Shown in pieces: positions 1-9,323 of a stretch of DNA of 64,000 nt. Position 1 is the stretch's first letter. Each line of letters opens with the position of its first letter. Source of the stretch: Pseudaminobacter soli (ex Li et al. 2025) (lineage in GTDB: Bacteria; Pseudomonadota; Alphaproteobacteria; Rhizobiales; Rhizobiaceae); contig NZ_JARXVF010000001.1 of NCBI RefSeq assembly GCF_029892515.1, forward strand, positions 558,001 through 622,000, given 5' to 3'. A model generated the notes under the pieces. The model was not told where the DNA came from. It was given only the letters and a program-made list of their open reading frames with translations, and ran no database searches. The position numbers were made by a program, and so were the translations under genes.

Positions 1-513
1 GGCGACAAGGCGCTCGCCCGCCTGGTGGAATGGGCCACGAAGCGCGACCGTCACACCATCATCGCCATGTTCGGCGACCACCTGCCGCCGCTGGGGCCGG
101 TCTATGTCGAAACCGGCTTCATGGACAACAATGTCGCCCGCCGCCGCGCGCCGCTGCCGGAAATGAGCGTGCAGCACGAAACGCCGCTGGTCGTCTGGTC
201 GAACCACACGGGCCCGCAGCATGTCGGCTCGATCAGCCCCGCTTTCCTGCCCTACCACCTCATGGAAACGGCCGGCATCAGGCACCCCTACTACACCGAC
301 TTCCTCGGCGGGATGCGCGCGCGCTACCGGGTGGTCGACCGTAACATGCTGGTCAGCACCAGTGACGAGCCGACGCCCGACTGGTCGCAATCCAAGACCC
401 TCGATCCGGCGATCCGCGATTTTCGGCTGCTGCAGTACGACATGATCTTCGGCAGGCAGCACGCTGCGGAAAGCTTCTTTCCCGAAATGCTGAACGCCCC
501 CGCCGCGATGTAG
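1..513 (+). CDS. Sulfatase / LTA-synthase-family protein, C-terminal part (5' truncated by window edge)
   Basis: The reading frame is open from the first base, so about 170 C-terminal residues are visible and the start lies outside the window. Near visible residue 20 the motif MFGDHLPPLG matches the late metal-site region (GDH) of alkaline-phosphatase-fold sulfatases of the LTA synthase/phosphoglycerol transferase type. Such enzymes are usually membrane anchored and act on phosphoglycerol groups of lipids or glycans in the periplasm. The membrane part and nucleophile Thr are not in view, so the substrate cannot be named. A strong terminator follows directly after the stop codon. Confidence 0.75.
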   Translation, partial: GDKALARLVEWATKRDRHTIIAMFGDHLPPLGPVYVETGFMDNNVARRRAPLPEMSVQHETPLVVWSNHTGPQHVGSISPAFLPYHLMETAGIRHPYYTDFLGGMRARYRVVDRNMLVSTSDEPTPDWSQSKTLDPAIRDFRLLQYDMIFGRQHAAESFFPEMLNAPAAM

Positions 514-525
514 TCCACTTCAATG

Positions 526-564
526 AAAACGGCCCGAAGATCGCTCTTCGGGCCGTTTTCTTTT
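526..564 (+). terminator. Rho-independent terminator after the sulfatase-type gene
   Basis: The arms AACGGCCCGAAGA and TCTTCGGGCCGTT pair perfectly around a TCGC loop and are followed by TTTCTTTT. The A-rich 5' flank could also make it work on the opposite strand, for the convergent TadG-like gene. Confidence 0.9.
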
Positions 565-603
565 GGAGGGACGGAAGGCGCCTTGCGACTTCCGCCGCCC
601 GCA

Positions 604-2268
604 TCAGTTGGTGACGTAGAGCTGCGAGATCGAGAAGGCGATATCCTTGAAGGCCGCCTTGAGCTGATCCTGGGTCTTGGTCAGATAGTAGTTCGAGGGC
701 GTGGTCGCGCACTTGCTATAGAGATCGCGGTTCGCAGTCGTATCAGCGCTGGCCCCAAGAAGCACCGTGAACACGCGCACACCCTTGGCCTTCAAGGCGG
801 AGCACATCGTCTGGGTCATGGTGTTGACGTTCTTGAGGGCTGTGGCGCGGACGTTGGAGCCCATGCGACCGTCGGCAAGATAATTGTATGCGCCATAGTC
901 GGACTTGTTGAATGTCCCGCCCTGCCCGAAGACGTTGTTTTCGCCGTCGGTGAAGACCACGGCGACCTTGGTCGTACCGTCCGAGTCGAACGGGTCACCC
1001 TGAGAGAACGGCTCTGTCGGAGACAATACCCTGTACCCCCAGGAAATCCCTTCGGCCACGTTTGTCCCCGAGCCGTTCCAATAGGTCATCTTGTCGATTT
1101 CAGCCTTCAGCTTGTTGAGATCATCCGTGAGCGGCATGATCGGCGTTGCGCAAGCATAGTTCGGCCCCGAGGTGAGCGGGGCGACCTCGTTAATCTTGCC
1201 GGTTTTCGCGTTGGCGGCAGTGTATTTGGCCAAATTCCTTTGGGTGGACTGAAACGCCGCGTCGGTCGTTTTCGAACTGGCCAGTTCCTGGTCGGTCTTG
1301 GGCATGCCCGCCACGAGGTCCGCGAGATAAGAATTGTTGAACTGGTAGTTTTTGCTCGCATCGTCGGCGTTGCGCGCGGTGGCGGGATCGCCCGGTTCGT
1401 CCGGCGCGAAATAGGGAACGAACAACGTTTCGGGCCTTTGCGGATCGGGCGGAGTATCATTCAGCCCCGGTGAGTTTGCCATGTCGACCGATCCATCCGC
1501 ATTGAACTTGATCGGGCGCGCTTCCACACAGCCCTTCCAGGCTACGCCCAGGTTATTGAAAAGCTTGATGTGGCCGGTGCGATTCTTGTTGGCATCAGGG
1601 TCAAAGTTCTTGCCGTTCAGACCTTTGTCGGTGTCCGGGATGCTCGTTCTCAGGTCGACCCATGAGTCACTATAAAAGCCGGCCGCCTTAATGTTAACCG
1701 CCGTCACGAAGGGAACCAAAGCCGCGCGTATTACGCGCTCAGGCCGCTGCGCCTTCACAGTCGCCAGCGTGTCGATGAGGCTCTTGGCGCTGTCACGCAG
1801 CGCCTGCATGTTGGAAGCCCCCATCGAGCCGGTATTGTCCAGCACCAGGGCGACCTCCAGCCGGGCCGTCGATTCATAGGCGCTTGCATTGACGACAAGG
1901 TGGGCGCTCTTCCCGAACAGGAAGCCGAAATTCAAAGCCACGTCGGCCTCCGCCGTGGCTGCGGTCTTGACCGAATTGACCCCTTCTTGCACGTTCAACC
2001 TGGCGGTGGCGTTCACCAGGTCCGAGCGGTTGGCGATATTGGCGCGGAAAAAGCCGTCGAAGGCGTCCGTGCGCGAACTGGATGCATCGGCCAGGCGCGA
2101 TGCGGCCAGAACCGCCGAATCCAGTGCGTTCTGCAGGTTTGATCTTGCAGTCATGAGGTTTGTAACGTCGAGCGCAAGGCCGACGGCAGCGAGAATGGCC
2201 GGAAGGGCAATCGCGAACATCATCGCGAAATTGCCGCTTTTCGACCGCCAGAAGCGGTTCAACAGCAT
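604..2268 (-). CDS. TadG-like pilus-assembly protein with von Willebrand A domain
   Basis: A 554-residue protein. Residues 10-35 hold the TadE/TadG-type N-terminus: a charged SKSGN followed by one hydrophobic helix, typical of Flp pilus pseudopilin-like proteins. A VWA domain starts near residue 138, with an intact MIDAS motif DNTGS at 144-148. TadG proteins are membrane-anchored, periplasmic or surface components of Flp/Tad pili in rhizobia. No other tad/cpa gene is nearby, so this is an isolated copy whose pilus role is inferred from family only. The start ATG follows a GGGGGT ribosome-binding sequence. It converges on the sulfatase-type gene. Confidence 0.82.
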   Translation of the reverse strand: MLLNRFWRSKSGNFAMMFAIALPAILAAVGLALDVTNLMTARSNLQNALDSAVLAASRLADASSSRTDAFDGFFRANIANRSDLVNATARLNVQEGVNSVKTAATAEADVALNFGFLFGKSAHLVVNASAYESTARLEVALVLDNTGSMGASNMQALRDSAKSLIDTLATVKAQRPERVIRAALVPFVTAVNIKAAGFYSDSWVDLRTSIPDTDKGLNGKNFDPDANKNRTGHIKLFNNLGVAWKGCVEARPIKFNADGSVDMANSPGLNDTPPDPQRPETLFVPYFAPDEPGDPATARNADDASKNYQFNNSYLADLVAGMPKTDQELASSKTTDAAFQSTQRNLAKYTAANAKTGKINEVAPLTSGPNYACATPIMPLTDDLNKLKAEIDKMTYWNGSGTNVAEGISWGYRVLSPTEPFSQGDPFDSDGTTKVAVVFTDGENNVFGQGGTFNKSDYGAYNYLADGRMGSNVRATALKNVNTMTQTMCSALKAKGVRVFTVLLGASADTTANRDLYSKCATTPSNYYLTKTQDQLKAAFKDIAFSISQLYVTN

Positions 2269-2452
2269 CGTGACCCCCTAGAAATACGCAAATTCGCGAG
2301 ATTCTCTGGACCAACAAGGTGAAAAACCTGTTGCGCAGAGCCGTCTGCCAGACCTGATTCTTGCGACGTGGTTAAGGATCGGTTTGGAAACGACGTGGAC
2401 CGCCGGCGTACCGGCTGCGGCGGCAATCCCGGGCCAGATCCGGCCTTTGCCC

Positions 2453-2480
2453 TTGCCTTCCCCGCCAGATGCTGTATAGA
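2453..2480 (+). promoter_or_regulatory. Putative housekeeping promoter of rpsF-rpsR
   Basis: TTGCCT at 2453-2458 and TATAGA at 2475-2480 are 16 bases apart, a good alphaproteobacterial sigma-70 arrangement (CTTG-type -35). It would give a leader of about 225 nt before rpsF. Seen by eye only. Confidence 0.5.
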
Positions 2481-2534
2481 CGCGCGCAATCTGCCGGTCC
2501 CAGCTGGGGGCTGAACGGAGGGCCGGAGGTTTCC

Positions 2535-2581
2535 CACAAGGAGGCCACCGTGTGAAGCAAGAAGTGCTTCCGCCTCCCGTG
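2535..2581 (+). promoter_or_regulatory. S6:S18-type autoregulatory leader RNA structure upstream of rpsF
   Basis: A nested hairpin: CAC/GTG outermost, then GGAGGC (2540-2545) with GCCTCC (2572-2577), then GAAGCA (2554-2559) with TGCTTC (2565-2570). Between the last two helices the 5' strand carries an 8-nt bulge CACCGTGT containing CCG, with a single C opposite. A stem-loop with CCG in an asymmetric bulge is the hallmark of the known rpsF leader bound by the S6:S18 complex, which imitates its 16S rRNA site. Position in the rpsF leader supports the call. Binding itself is inferred. Confidence 0.65.
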
Positions 2582-2713
2582 TCTCCGCTCTCGACCGTCT
2601 CGTCATGCTCCTTTCTTCTCCTCGAAAGGCCCCAGGCCCTCGATGGTTTAAGAGAAGTTGCAGAGGCTTAGCCGCCGGGAACCGGACAGGGAAACGAAGA
2701 AAGGCAAAGAACA

Positions 2714-3205
2714 ATGGCTCTTTACGAACATGTGTTTCTTGCCCGCCAGGACCTTTCGCAGCAGCAGGTCGACGCGCTCGTAGAGCACTACAAGGGCGTC
2801 ATCACCTCGCACGGCGGAACGGTTGGCCGGGTTGAGAACTGGGGACTGAAGTCCCTCACCTACCGCATCAACAAGAACCGCAAGGCGTACTACACGCTTA
2901 TGGACCTGACCTGCCCGCCGGCCGCTCTCAACGAGATGGAGCGCCAGATGGGTCTGTCGGAAGACGTCCTTCGCTTCATGACCGTCAAGGTCGAAGCCCA
3001 CGAGGAAGGCGTTTCGGCAATGATGCAGAAGCGCGAAGAGCGCTCGGAACGCGGTGAGCGCGGTGGCTTCGGCGACCGTCCGAGCCGTGGCTTCGGCGAC
3101 CGTGACCGTGGCGACCGCCCGGCACGCAACTTCGGCGACCGCGATGGCGGTGGTGATCGTGGTCCGCGCCGTCCGCGCGAACAGGCTGAAGGAGCAGCAG
3201 AATAA
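2714..3205 (+). CDS. rpsF: 30S ribosomal protein S6
   Basis: A 163-residue protein. Residues 1-100 are a standard bS6 fold (start [15 protein letters not shown]), which binds the central domain of 16S rRNA together with S18. Residues 101-163 form a long disordered tail rich in Arg, Gly and Asp with repeated GFGDR-like units, ending in Glu; E. coli S6 has a much shorter tail that RimK extends with glutamates. The start follows an AGAAAGG sequence. The stop codon overlaps the rpsR start (TAATG), so the two are translationally coupled. Confidence 0.97.
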   Translation: MALYEHVFLARQDLSQQQVDALVEHYKGVITSHGGTVGRVENWGLKSLTYRINKNRKAYYTLMDLTCPPAALNEMERQMGLSEDVLRFMTVKVEAHEEGVSAMMQKREERSERGERGGFGDRPSRGFGDRDRGDRPARNFGDRDGGGDRGPRRPREQAEGAAE

Positions 3206-3453
3206 TGGTCGACATCAACCAGATCCCGACCCGGCGTCCGTTCCATCGCCGTCGCAAGACCTGCCCGTTCTCCGGCGCCAACGCCCCGAAGATCGACTAC
3301 AAGGACGTGCGTCTGCTGCAGCGCTACATCTCCGAGCGCGGCAAGATCGTGCCGTCGCGCATCACCGCCGTCAGCCAAAAGAAGCAGCGCGAGCTCGCCA
3401 AGGCGATCAAGCGCGCCCGCTTCCTCGGCCTGCTGCCCTACGTGGTGAAGTAA
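3205..3453 (+). CDS. rpsR: 30S ribosomal protein S18
   Basis: An 82-residue protein of normal bS18 length, with the expected basic N-terminus, the TCPFSG segment and the C-terminal GLLPYV. It forms a heterodimer with S6 on the small-subunit platform. The start overlaps the rpsF stop by one base. Confidence 0.97.
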   Translation: MVDINQIPTRRPFHRRRKTCPFSGANAPKIDYKDVRLLQRYISERGKIVPSRITAVSQKKQRELAKAIKRARFLGLLPYVVK

Positions 3454-3502
3454 GGCATTCCGGCCTGCCCGATTTCGGTCAGGCCGTATGAGATCAAGGA
3501 AG

Positions 3503-3521
3503 AGGCGGTTCGCCGCCTTTT
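3503..3521 (+). terminator. Short intrinsic terminator with UUCG tetraloop between rpsR and rplI
   Basis: AGGCGG and CCGCCT pair around a TTCG tetraloop and are followed by TTTT then CCCC. An imperfect GGCCTG/CAGGCC hairpin lies just before it (about 3463-3485). It probably ends or attenuates rpsF-rpsR transcription before rplI. Confidence 0.6.
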
Positions 3522-3682
3522 CCCCTCCCCGCATCGGGTGCGGTAAAAAAAATCCCGAGTTGGGCCAATGCCCTAACTGCCGGACTGGCAGGACAGCGAC
3601 CAGAGGCGCCACGCGCCGACCAGCTTCCTGACCCGTCCAGAACGAATCACGCCGCTTGCGGCACAGACAAAGGACAGGATCG

Positions 3683-4258
3683 ATGGACGTCATTCTCCTC
3701 GAACGTATTTCCCGCCTCGGCCAGATGGGCGACACCGTCAAGGTCAAGGACGGCTTTGCCCGTAACTTCTTGCTGCCGCAGGGCAAGGCTCTCCGCGCCA
3801 ACGAAGCCAACAAGAACAAGTTCGAAGGCCAGCGCGCTCAGCTCGAAGCCCGTAACCTCGAGCGCAAGTCCGAAGCCCAGCAGATCGCCGACAAGCTCGA
3901 CGGCAAGACCTTCGTGGCCGTGCGCTCGGCTGGCGAAACCGGCCAGCTCTACGGCTCGGTCTCGACCCGCGACATCGCCGATCTGGTCACGGCCGAAGGC
4001 TTTTCGGTCAACCGCACGCAGATCGAGCTCAACCACCCGATCAAGACCATCGGCCTCACCAATGTGGCGATCGCGCTGCATCCGGAAGTCGAAGTCACCA
4101 TCACGCTAAACATCGCTCGCACGGCCGACGAAGCCGAGCGTCAGGCTGCCGGCGAGAAGCTCGATACCGCCGAAGCCATCTATGGCGAGGACATCAACGA
4201 GAACGCCCGTCCGGACAACTTCTTCGATCCGAACGCAGAAGAAGACGAAGAAGCCTGA
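3683..4258 (+). CDS. rplI: 50S ribosomal protein L9
   Basis: A 191-residue bL9. The start was set at MDVILLERI, the invariant N-terminus of the family; an upstream in-frame ATG (3656) would add nine unconserved residues, and AGGACA precedes the chosen start. The N-terminal domain binds 23S rRNA ([13 protein letters not shown], residues 16-28), followed by the long connecting helix and the C-terminal domain. The last 40 residues include an acidic extension (PNAEEDEEA) beyond the E. coli protein, common in alphaproteobacteria. A 229 bp gap and a terminator separate it from rpsR. Confidence 0.96.
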   Translation: MDVILLERISRLGQMGDTVKVKDGFARNFLLPQGKALRANEANKNKFEGQRAQLEARNLERKSEAQQIADKLDGKTFVAVRSAGETGQLYGSVSTRDIADLVTAEGFSVNRTQIELNHPIKTIGLTNVAIALHPEVEVTITLNIARTADEAERQAAGEKLDTAEAIYGEDINENARPDNFFDPNAEEDEEA

Positions 4259-4302
4259 TCACTTTTGAAGAGACTCTTTCGTCTCTCGTGAACTGGACCA
4301 AG

Positions 4303-4330
4303 AACCCGGGCGTCTCGCCCGGGTTTTTTT
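4303..4330 (+). terminator. Rho-independent terminator after rplI
   Basis: AACCCGGGCG and CGCCCGGGTT form a perfect 10 bp stem with a TCT loop, followed by a run of T residues to 4330. Confidence 0.95.
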
Positions 4331-4397
4331 GTACAAACTGGAACTATTGCACCTGCGGCGCTTTGAAGCAGAATAGGCAAACCTATTTTTTGCCTTA

Positions 4398-5708
4398 ATG
4401 CGGATGTTTGCCATGAACTTTATGTTGCAGCGCATCATCGAACGTTTGGTGCGCAAGGGAAACTTCACGGTCACCGGTTCGAACGGTTCCACTCTGACTT
4501 TCGGTGACGGCAGCGGCGACCCGATCCATATCCTGATCAAGACGCGCCGGGCCGAGCGAGCCATTGCCCTCGACCCGATGCTGGCGCTGCCGGAAGCATT
4601 CATGGACGGCGAACTCGACGTGGTGAAAGGCGATATTCTCGGCCTGCTGCACGTTGCATTCGAAAACATGGGCCCGGGCGGCATCGACGTCGCATGGACC
4701 AAGGCGCTCGAGGGTCTGCGCCATGCTTTCCGCCGCTTCCAGCAGCTCAACACCACCAGCCGCTCGCGCCGCAATGTGCAGCGCCACTACGATCTGTCGG
4801 GCGAGCTCTACAAGCTCTTCCTCGACGAGGACATGCAGTATTCCTGCGCCTATTTCGAACGCCCCGAAATGACGCTGGAGGAAGCGCAGCTCGCCAAGAA
4901 GCGCCACCTCGCCGCCAAGCTCAGGCTAAAACCCGGCCAGAACGTGCTCGACATCGGCTCGGGCTGGGGCGGGCTCGGGCTCTATCTGGCGCGCAACTTC
5001 GAGGTCAATGTTCTGGGCGTGACGCTCTCCACCGAGCAGCATGGGGTCTCCAGCGAGCGGGCGCTTGCCGACGGGCTGGACAACCACGTTCATTTCGAGC
5101 TTCGCGACTACAGGCACCTCACCGAGCGCTTCGACCGTATCGTCTCGGTCGGCATGTTCGAGCATGTCGGCGTCAACCACTACCGCACCTTCTTCGAAAA
5201 ATGCGCGACGCTGCTGAAGCCCGACGGCGTGATGGTGCTGCACTCGATCGGCCGCAACGGCCCGCCCAGCGCCACCAATGCCTTCATCCGCAAATACATC
5301 TTCCCCGGCGGCTATATCCCGGCGCTCTCCGAGGTGCTGCCGGAGATTGAGAAGGCCGGGCTGATGGTGACCGACATCGAGATCCTGCGCCTCCACTATG
5401 CCGAGACGCTGAAGGTCTGGCGCGAGCGCTTCATGGCCAATCGCGACAGGGCCAAGGCGATCTACGACGAACGCTTCTGCCGCATGTGGGAATTCTATCT
5501 CGCGGCCTCGGAGGCCTCGTTCCGCTGGCAGGAGATGATGAATTTTCAGATTCAGCTCACCCGCCGCAACGACGTTGTCCCGCTGACCCGCGACTACATC
5601 GGCAAGTGCGAAAAGGCGCTCGCCATGCATGACGGTCCGCGCGCGCCTGAGCCGCAGAAGAGCCCGAGCAAGTCGTCCAGGCGCCGCATTTCCGAGGCGG
5701 GCGAATAG
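4398..5708 (+). CDS. Cyclopropane-fatty-acyl-phospholipid synthase family methyltransferase
   Basis: A 436-residue protein that should transfer a methylene group from S-adenosylmethionine to unsaturated acyl chains of membrane phospholipids. Family residues are present: MQYSCAYF with the bicarbonate-site Cys near 150, SAM motif VLDIGSGWGG (183-192), MFEHVG (Glu 255), LHSIGRN (His 282) and FPGG. The N-terminal 120 residues are a CFA-type domain, and a basic/Ser-rich tail of about 20 residues follows. An alternative start five codons downstream (4413) cannot be excluded. Rhizobia often carry several CFA paralogues, so the number (cfa1/cfa2) is not assigned. Confidence 0.88.
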   Translation: MRMFAMNFMLQRIIERLVRKGNFTVTGSNGSTLTFGDGSGDPIHILIKTRRAERAIALDPMLALPEAFMDGELDVVKGDILGLLHVAFENMGPGGIDVAWTKALEGLRHAFRRFQQLNTTSRSRRNVQRHYDLSGELYKLFLDEDMQYSCAYFERPEMTLEEAQLAKKRHLAAKLRLKPGQNVLDIGSGWGGLGLYLARNFEVNVLGVTLSTEQHGVSSERALADGLDNHVHFELRDYRHLTERFDRIVSVGMFEHVGVNHYRTFFEKCATLLKPDGVMVLHSIGRNGPPSATNAFIRKYIFPGGYIPALSEVLPEIEKAGLMVTDIEILRLHYAETLKVWRERFMANRDRAKAIYDERFCRMWEFYLAASEASFRWQEMMNFQIQLTRRNDVVPLTRDYIGKCEKALAMHDGPRAPEPQKSPSKSSRRRISEAGE

Positions 5709-5771
5709 CCCGCCTCTTGCCTTCCGGCGACCGCGCCCGGAATGATGGGCCGACAGCCGGAGGGAAACAGC

Positions 5772-6095
5772 TTGAGCATTCCGATCTTCATTGCGGCCGC
5801 GATCTGCGAAATCGCCGGCTGCTTTTCGTTCTGGGCGTGGTGGCGCCTGGAGAAATCGGCGCTGTGGCTCATTCCGGGCATTGCCCTGCTGATGGCCTTC
5901 GCCTGGCTGCTCACCTTCGTCGAATCATCGGCCGCCGGCCGCGCCTATGCCACCTATGGCGGCATCTACATCGCCACCTCGCTTGCCTGGCTTTGGTTCG
6001 GTGAAGGCGTGCGGCCTGATCGCTGGGATTTTTTAGGCGCTGCCGTCTGCATCGCCGGCGCCTGCATCATCCTATTCGCGCCGCGCGCGGCGTAG
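5772..6095 (+). CDS. YnfA family (UPF0060) small membrane protein
   Basis: A 107-residue, very hydrophobic protein with four predicted membrane helices and the YnfA signature segments CEIAGC and AYGGIYI-like [11 protein letters not shown], close to the family's usual 108 residues. It is a small inner-membrane protein related in layout to SMR-type exporters; substrate unknown. The start is placed at TTG 5772 because GGAGG sits eight bases upstream and the length then fits the family; an upstream ATG at 5742 has no such site. Confidence 0.85.
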   Translation: MSIPIFIAAAICEIAGCFSFWAWWRLEKSALWLIPGIALLMAFAWLLTFVESSAAGRAYATYGGIYIATSLAWLWFGEGVRPDRWDFLGAAVCIAGACIILFAPRAA

Positions 6096-6337
6096 CATTG
6101 ATGACTGGCGACAAATTGCAGGGAGTTACGGCGAAACTCGCCACGCTTCCTGTTTTGTTCCTACCGTTCCGCGGCTAATCTACGCAAACGATTCGCGTCA
6201 ACATGGATTCGCATAGCCGGCCAAGCAGCCTGTGGATGGCTTGGGCGGGCTGTGAATCATGGGAAACAAGGCGCGAATGTTCACAAGCCAGCGTCCGTGT
6301 CTGGTACCGCAGAATACAGGGCAAGATCGGGGACAAA

Positions 6338-7828
6338 ATGGCAGAGGCGGCACGAAAGTTCGAGGTGGCGGAAGCCCCCCTTTATCGCGAGGCACCCAAC
6401 AACATCGAGGCGGAGCAGGCGCTTCTGGGTGCTATCCTGGTCAACAACGACGCCTATTATCGCGTCTCGGACTTCCTCAAGCCCTCGCATTTCTACGAGC
6501 CGCTGCACCGCAGGATCTTCGAGGTCGGAAGCGAGCTGATCCGCATGGGCAAGATGGCCAATCCGGTCACGCTCAAGACCTTCCTGCCTTCGGACGAGAA
6601 GGTCGGCGACATGACGGTTGCCCACTACCTCGCCCGCCTCGCCGCCGAGGCCGTCACCGTCATCAACGCCTCCGACTATGGCCGCGCCATCTACGACCTT
6701 GCCACGCGCCGCGCGCTGATCACGGTCGGCGAGGACATGGTCAACATCGCCTTTGACGCGCCTGTCGACATGTCGCCGCAGTCGCAGATCGAGGATGCCG
6801 AGCGGCGCCTGTTCGAGCTGGCCGAAACCGGCCGCTACGACGGCGGCTTCGAAAGCTTCAACGACGCGGTGAAGACCGCCGTCGACATGGCCAACGCCGC
6901 CTATATGCGCGACGGCCACCTCTCCGGCATTTCCACCGGTTTGCGCGACGTCGACCGTAAGCTCGGCGGCCTGCAGCCCTCCGACTTGATCATCCTTGCC
7001 GGCCGCCCGGCCATGGGCAAGACCTCGCTGGTCACCAACATCGCCTTCAACATCGCCCACGCCTATGAGCCGGCGCAGCAAGCCGACGGTTCGTTCAAGG
7101 CCGCCAATGGCGGGGTGGTCGGCTTCTTCTCGCTCGAAATGTCGGCCGAGCAGCTGGCAACCCGTATCATCTCCGAGCAGACCGAGATTTCGTCCTCGAA
7201 GATCCGCCGCGGCGAAATCACCGAGACCGATTTCGAAAAGCTGGTCGCCTGCTCGCAGACCATGCAGAAGATCCCGCTGTTCATCGACGCGACCGGTGGT
7301 ATCTCGATTGCCCAGCTTGCGGCGCGTGCGCGTCGCCTGAAGCGTCAGCGCGGACTGGAAGTCATCGTCATCGACTACGTGCAGCTGATGCAGGGCTCTT
7401 CCAAGAACTCGCAGAACCGCGTGCAGGAAATCACCGAAATCACCACGGGCCTGAAAGCGCTTGCCAAGGAACTCCATGTTCCGATCATCGCGCTCTCACA
7501 GCTCTCCCGTCAGGTCGAAAACCGTGACGACAAGCGGCCGCAGCTCTCCGACCTTCGCGAATCGGGCTCCATCGAGCAGGACGCGGACGTCGTGCTCTTC
7601 GTTTATCGCGACGAATATTACCTGCAGAACAAGCAGCCGGAGGAAGGCACGCCGGAATATGAGGAGTGGCGGCTGAAGTTTGAGAAGGTGAAGGGCAAGG
7701 CCGAACTCATCATCGCCAAGCAGCGTCACGGCCCCACCGGCACGGTCGATCTCGCATTCGAGGGTCAGTACACCCGCTTCTCGGACCTGGCGGAAGAGCA
7801 TCATATGCCGGAACGGTACCACGAGTAA
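6338..7828 (+). CDS. dnaB: Replicative DNA helicase DnaB
   Basis: A 496-residue hexameric 5'-3' helicase that unwinds the replication fork. The N-terminal DnaB domain begins with the conserved EAPNNIEAEQALLGAILVN region, and the RecA-like C-terminal domain carries Walker A GRPAMGKTS (about 222-230), Walker B IDYVQLM (about 344-350) and the SGSIEQDADVV region. The start was set at MAEAARKF because homology begins just after it; the longer frame from 6203 is unsupported. No intein or truncation. radA follows 44 bp downstream. Confidence 0.96.
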   Translation: MAEAARKFEVAEAPLYREAPNNIEAEQALLGAILVNNDAYYRVSDFLKPSHFYEPLHRRIFEVGSELIRMGKMANPVTLKTFLPSDEKVGDMTVAHYLARLAAEAVTVINASDYGRAIYDLATRRALITVGEDMVNIAFDAPVDMSPQSQIEDAERRLFELAETGRYDGGFESFNDAVKTAVDMANAAYMRDGHLSGISTGLRDVDRKLGGLQPSDLIILAGRPAMGKTSLVTNIAFNIAHAYEPAQQADGSFKAANGGVVGFFSLEMSAEQLATRIISEQTEISSSKIRRGEITETDFEKLVACSQTMQKIPLFIDATGGISIAQLAARARRLKRQRGLEVIVIDYVQLMQGSSKNSQNRVQEITEITTGLKALAKELHVPIIALSQLSRQVENRDDKRPQLSDLRESGSIEQDADVVLFVYRDEYYLQNKQPEEGTPEYEEWRLKFEKVKGKAELIIAKQRHGPTGTVDLAFEGQYTRFSDLAEEHHMPERYHE

Positions 7829-7872
7829 CGCCTACGTGCCCGTCCGCTTGATCACCCCGCCGGAGGCCGCCC

Positions 7873-9270
7873 ATGGCTAAGACCCGCGTCCAGTTCATCT
7901 GCCAGAACTGCGGCACCGCGCATACGCGCTGGGCCGGCAAATGCGATGCCTGCGGCGAGTGGAACACGCTGGTCGAGGAAGGCACAAACAGCGGCATCGG
8001 CAGCGGTCCCGCCTCCATGCGCAGCGCGCGAAAAGGCCGGCCGGTCACGCTGACTTCACTGTCGGGCGAAATCGAGGACGCGCCGCGCATCGCCTCCGGC
8101 ATCGGCGAGCTCGACCGCGCCACCGGCGGCGGCTTCGTGCGCGGCTCGGCGCTTCTGGTCGGCGGCGACCCCGGTATCGGCAAATCCACCCTGCTGACGC
8201 AGGCTGCCGCCGCACTTGCCTCGCGCGGCCACCGCATCGTCTATGTCTCGGGCGAAGAGGCTGTGGCGCAGATCCGCCTGCGCGCTCAGCGCCTCGGCGT
8301 CGCCGGCTCGGCGGTCGAGCTTGCTGCCGAAACCAATGTCGAGGACATTTTGGCGACGATTGCCGAAGGCAAGCGGCCCGACCTCGTCATCATCGATTCG
8401 ATCCAGACGCTGTGGACCGACCTTGCCGACTCCGCGCCGGGCACGGTCACACAGGTGCGTTCCTCGGCGCAGGCGATGATCCGCTATGCAAAATCCACCG
8501 GTGCTGCCGTGGTCCTGGTCGGCCACGTCACCAAGGAAGGCCAGATCGCCGGCCCCCGCGTGGTCGAGCACATGGTGGATGCCGTGCTCTATTTCGAGGG
8601 CGAAGGCGGCCACCACTACCGCATCCTGCGCACGGTGAAGAATCGTTTCGGCCCCACCGACGAGATCGGCGTGTTCGAAATGTCGGACAAGGGCTTGCGC
8701 GATGTCGCCAACCCCTCCGAGCTTTTCCTGGGCGAACGGCACGCAAAATCGCCGGGAGCCGCGGTTTTTGCCGGCATGGAAGGCACGCGCCCGGTGCTGG
8801 TCGAAATCCAGGCGCTGGTCGCGCCGTCCACGCTGGGCACGCCGCGCCGTGCGGTGGTAGGCTGGGACAGCCCGCGCCTTGCCATGGTGCTGGCGGTGCT
8901 CGAAGCCCACTGCGGCGTGCGCTTCGGCCAGCACGACGTCTATCTTAACGTCGCCGGCGGCTACCGCATTTCCGAGCCTGCGGCAGACCTTGCGGTTGCA
9001 GCCGCGCTGGTTTCCTCGCTCACCGGTCTTGCCCTGCCCGCCGATTGCGTCTATTTCGGCGAAATCAGTCTTTCAGGCGCGATTAGGCCGGTTGCCCATG
9101 CGCAGCAGCGCCTCAAAGAAGCCGAAAAGCTGGGCTTTGGACAGGCTGTCCTGCCGAAGGGCAGCGAGGAAATGTCCGGGGGGATCGGGTCCGGTGCGTT
9201 CCAACCCGCGACACTCACGGACCTCGTTGTTCGGATTGCGGGTGCCCTGCGCCGAAACACGGACGACTGA
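7873..9270 (+). CDS. radA: DNA repair protein RadA
   Basis: A 465-residue branch-migration helicase of recombinational repair. A C4 zinc finger (Cys 10, 13, 27, 30) precedes the RecA-like ATPase with Walker A GGDPGIGKST (about 97-106) and the RadA-specific KNRFG motif (about 257-261); the last third is the Lon-protease-like domain. Length is normal. GGAGG stands eight bases before the ATG. Confidence 0.96.
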   Translation: MAKTRVQFICQNCGTAHTRWAGKCDACGEWNTLVEEGTNSGIGSGPASMRSARKGRPVTLTSLSGEIEDAPRIASGIGELDRATGGGFVRGSALLVGGDPGIGKSTLLTQAAAALASRGHRIVYVSGEEAVAQIRLRAQRLGVAGSAVELAAETNVEDILATIAEGKRPDLVIIDSIQTLWTDLADSAPGTVTQVRSSAQAMIRYAKSTGAAVVLVGHVTKEGQIAGPRVVEHMVDAVLYFEGEGGHHYRILRTVKNRFGPTDEIGVFEMSDKGLRDVANPSELFLGERHAKSPGAAVFAGMEGTRPVLVEIQALVAPSTLGTPRRAVVGWDSPRLAMVLAVLEAHCGVRFGQHDVYLNVAGGYRISEPAADLAVAAALVSSLTGLALPADCVYFGEISLSGAIRPVAHAQQRLKEAEKLGFGQAVLPKGSEEMSGGIGSGAFQPATLTDLVVRIAGALRRNTDD

Positions 9271-9323
9271 CCGGGCCGAGCGGCGCGGTACGGCACGAGC
9301 TGTCATGATGGAGTGAGAACGAC

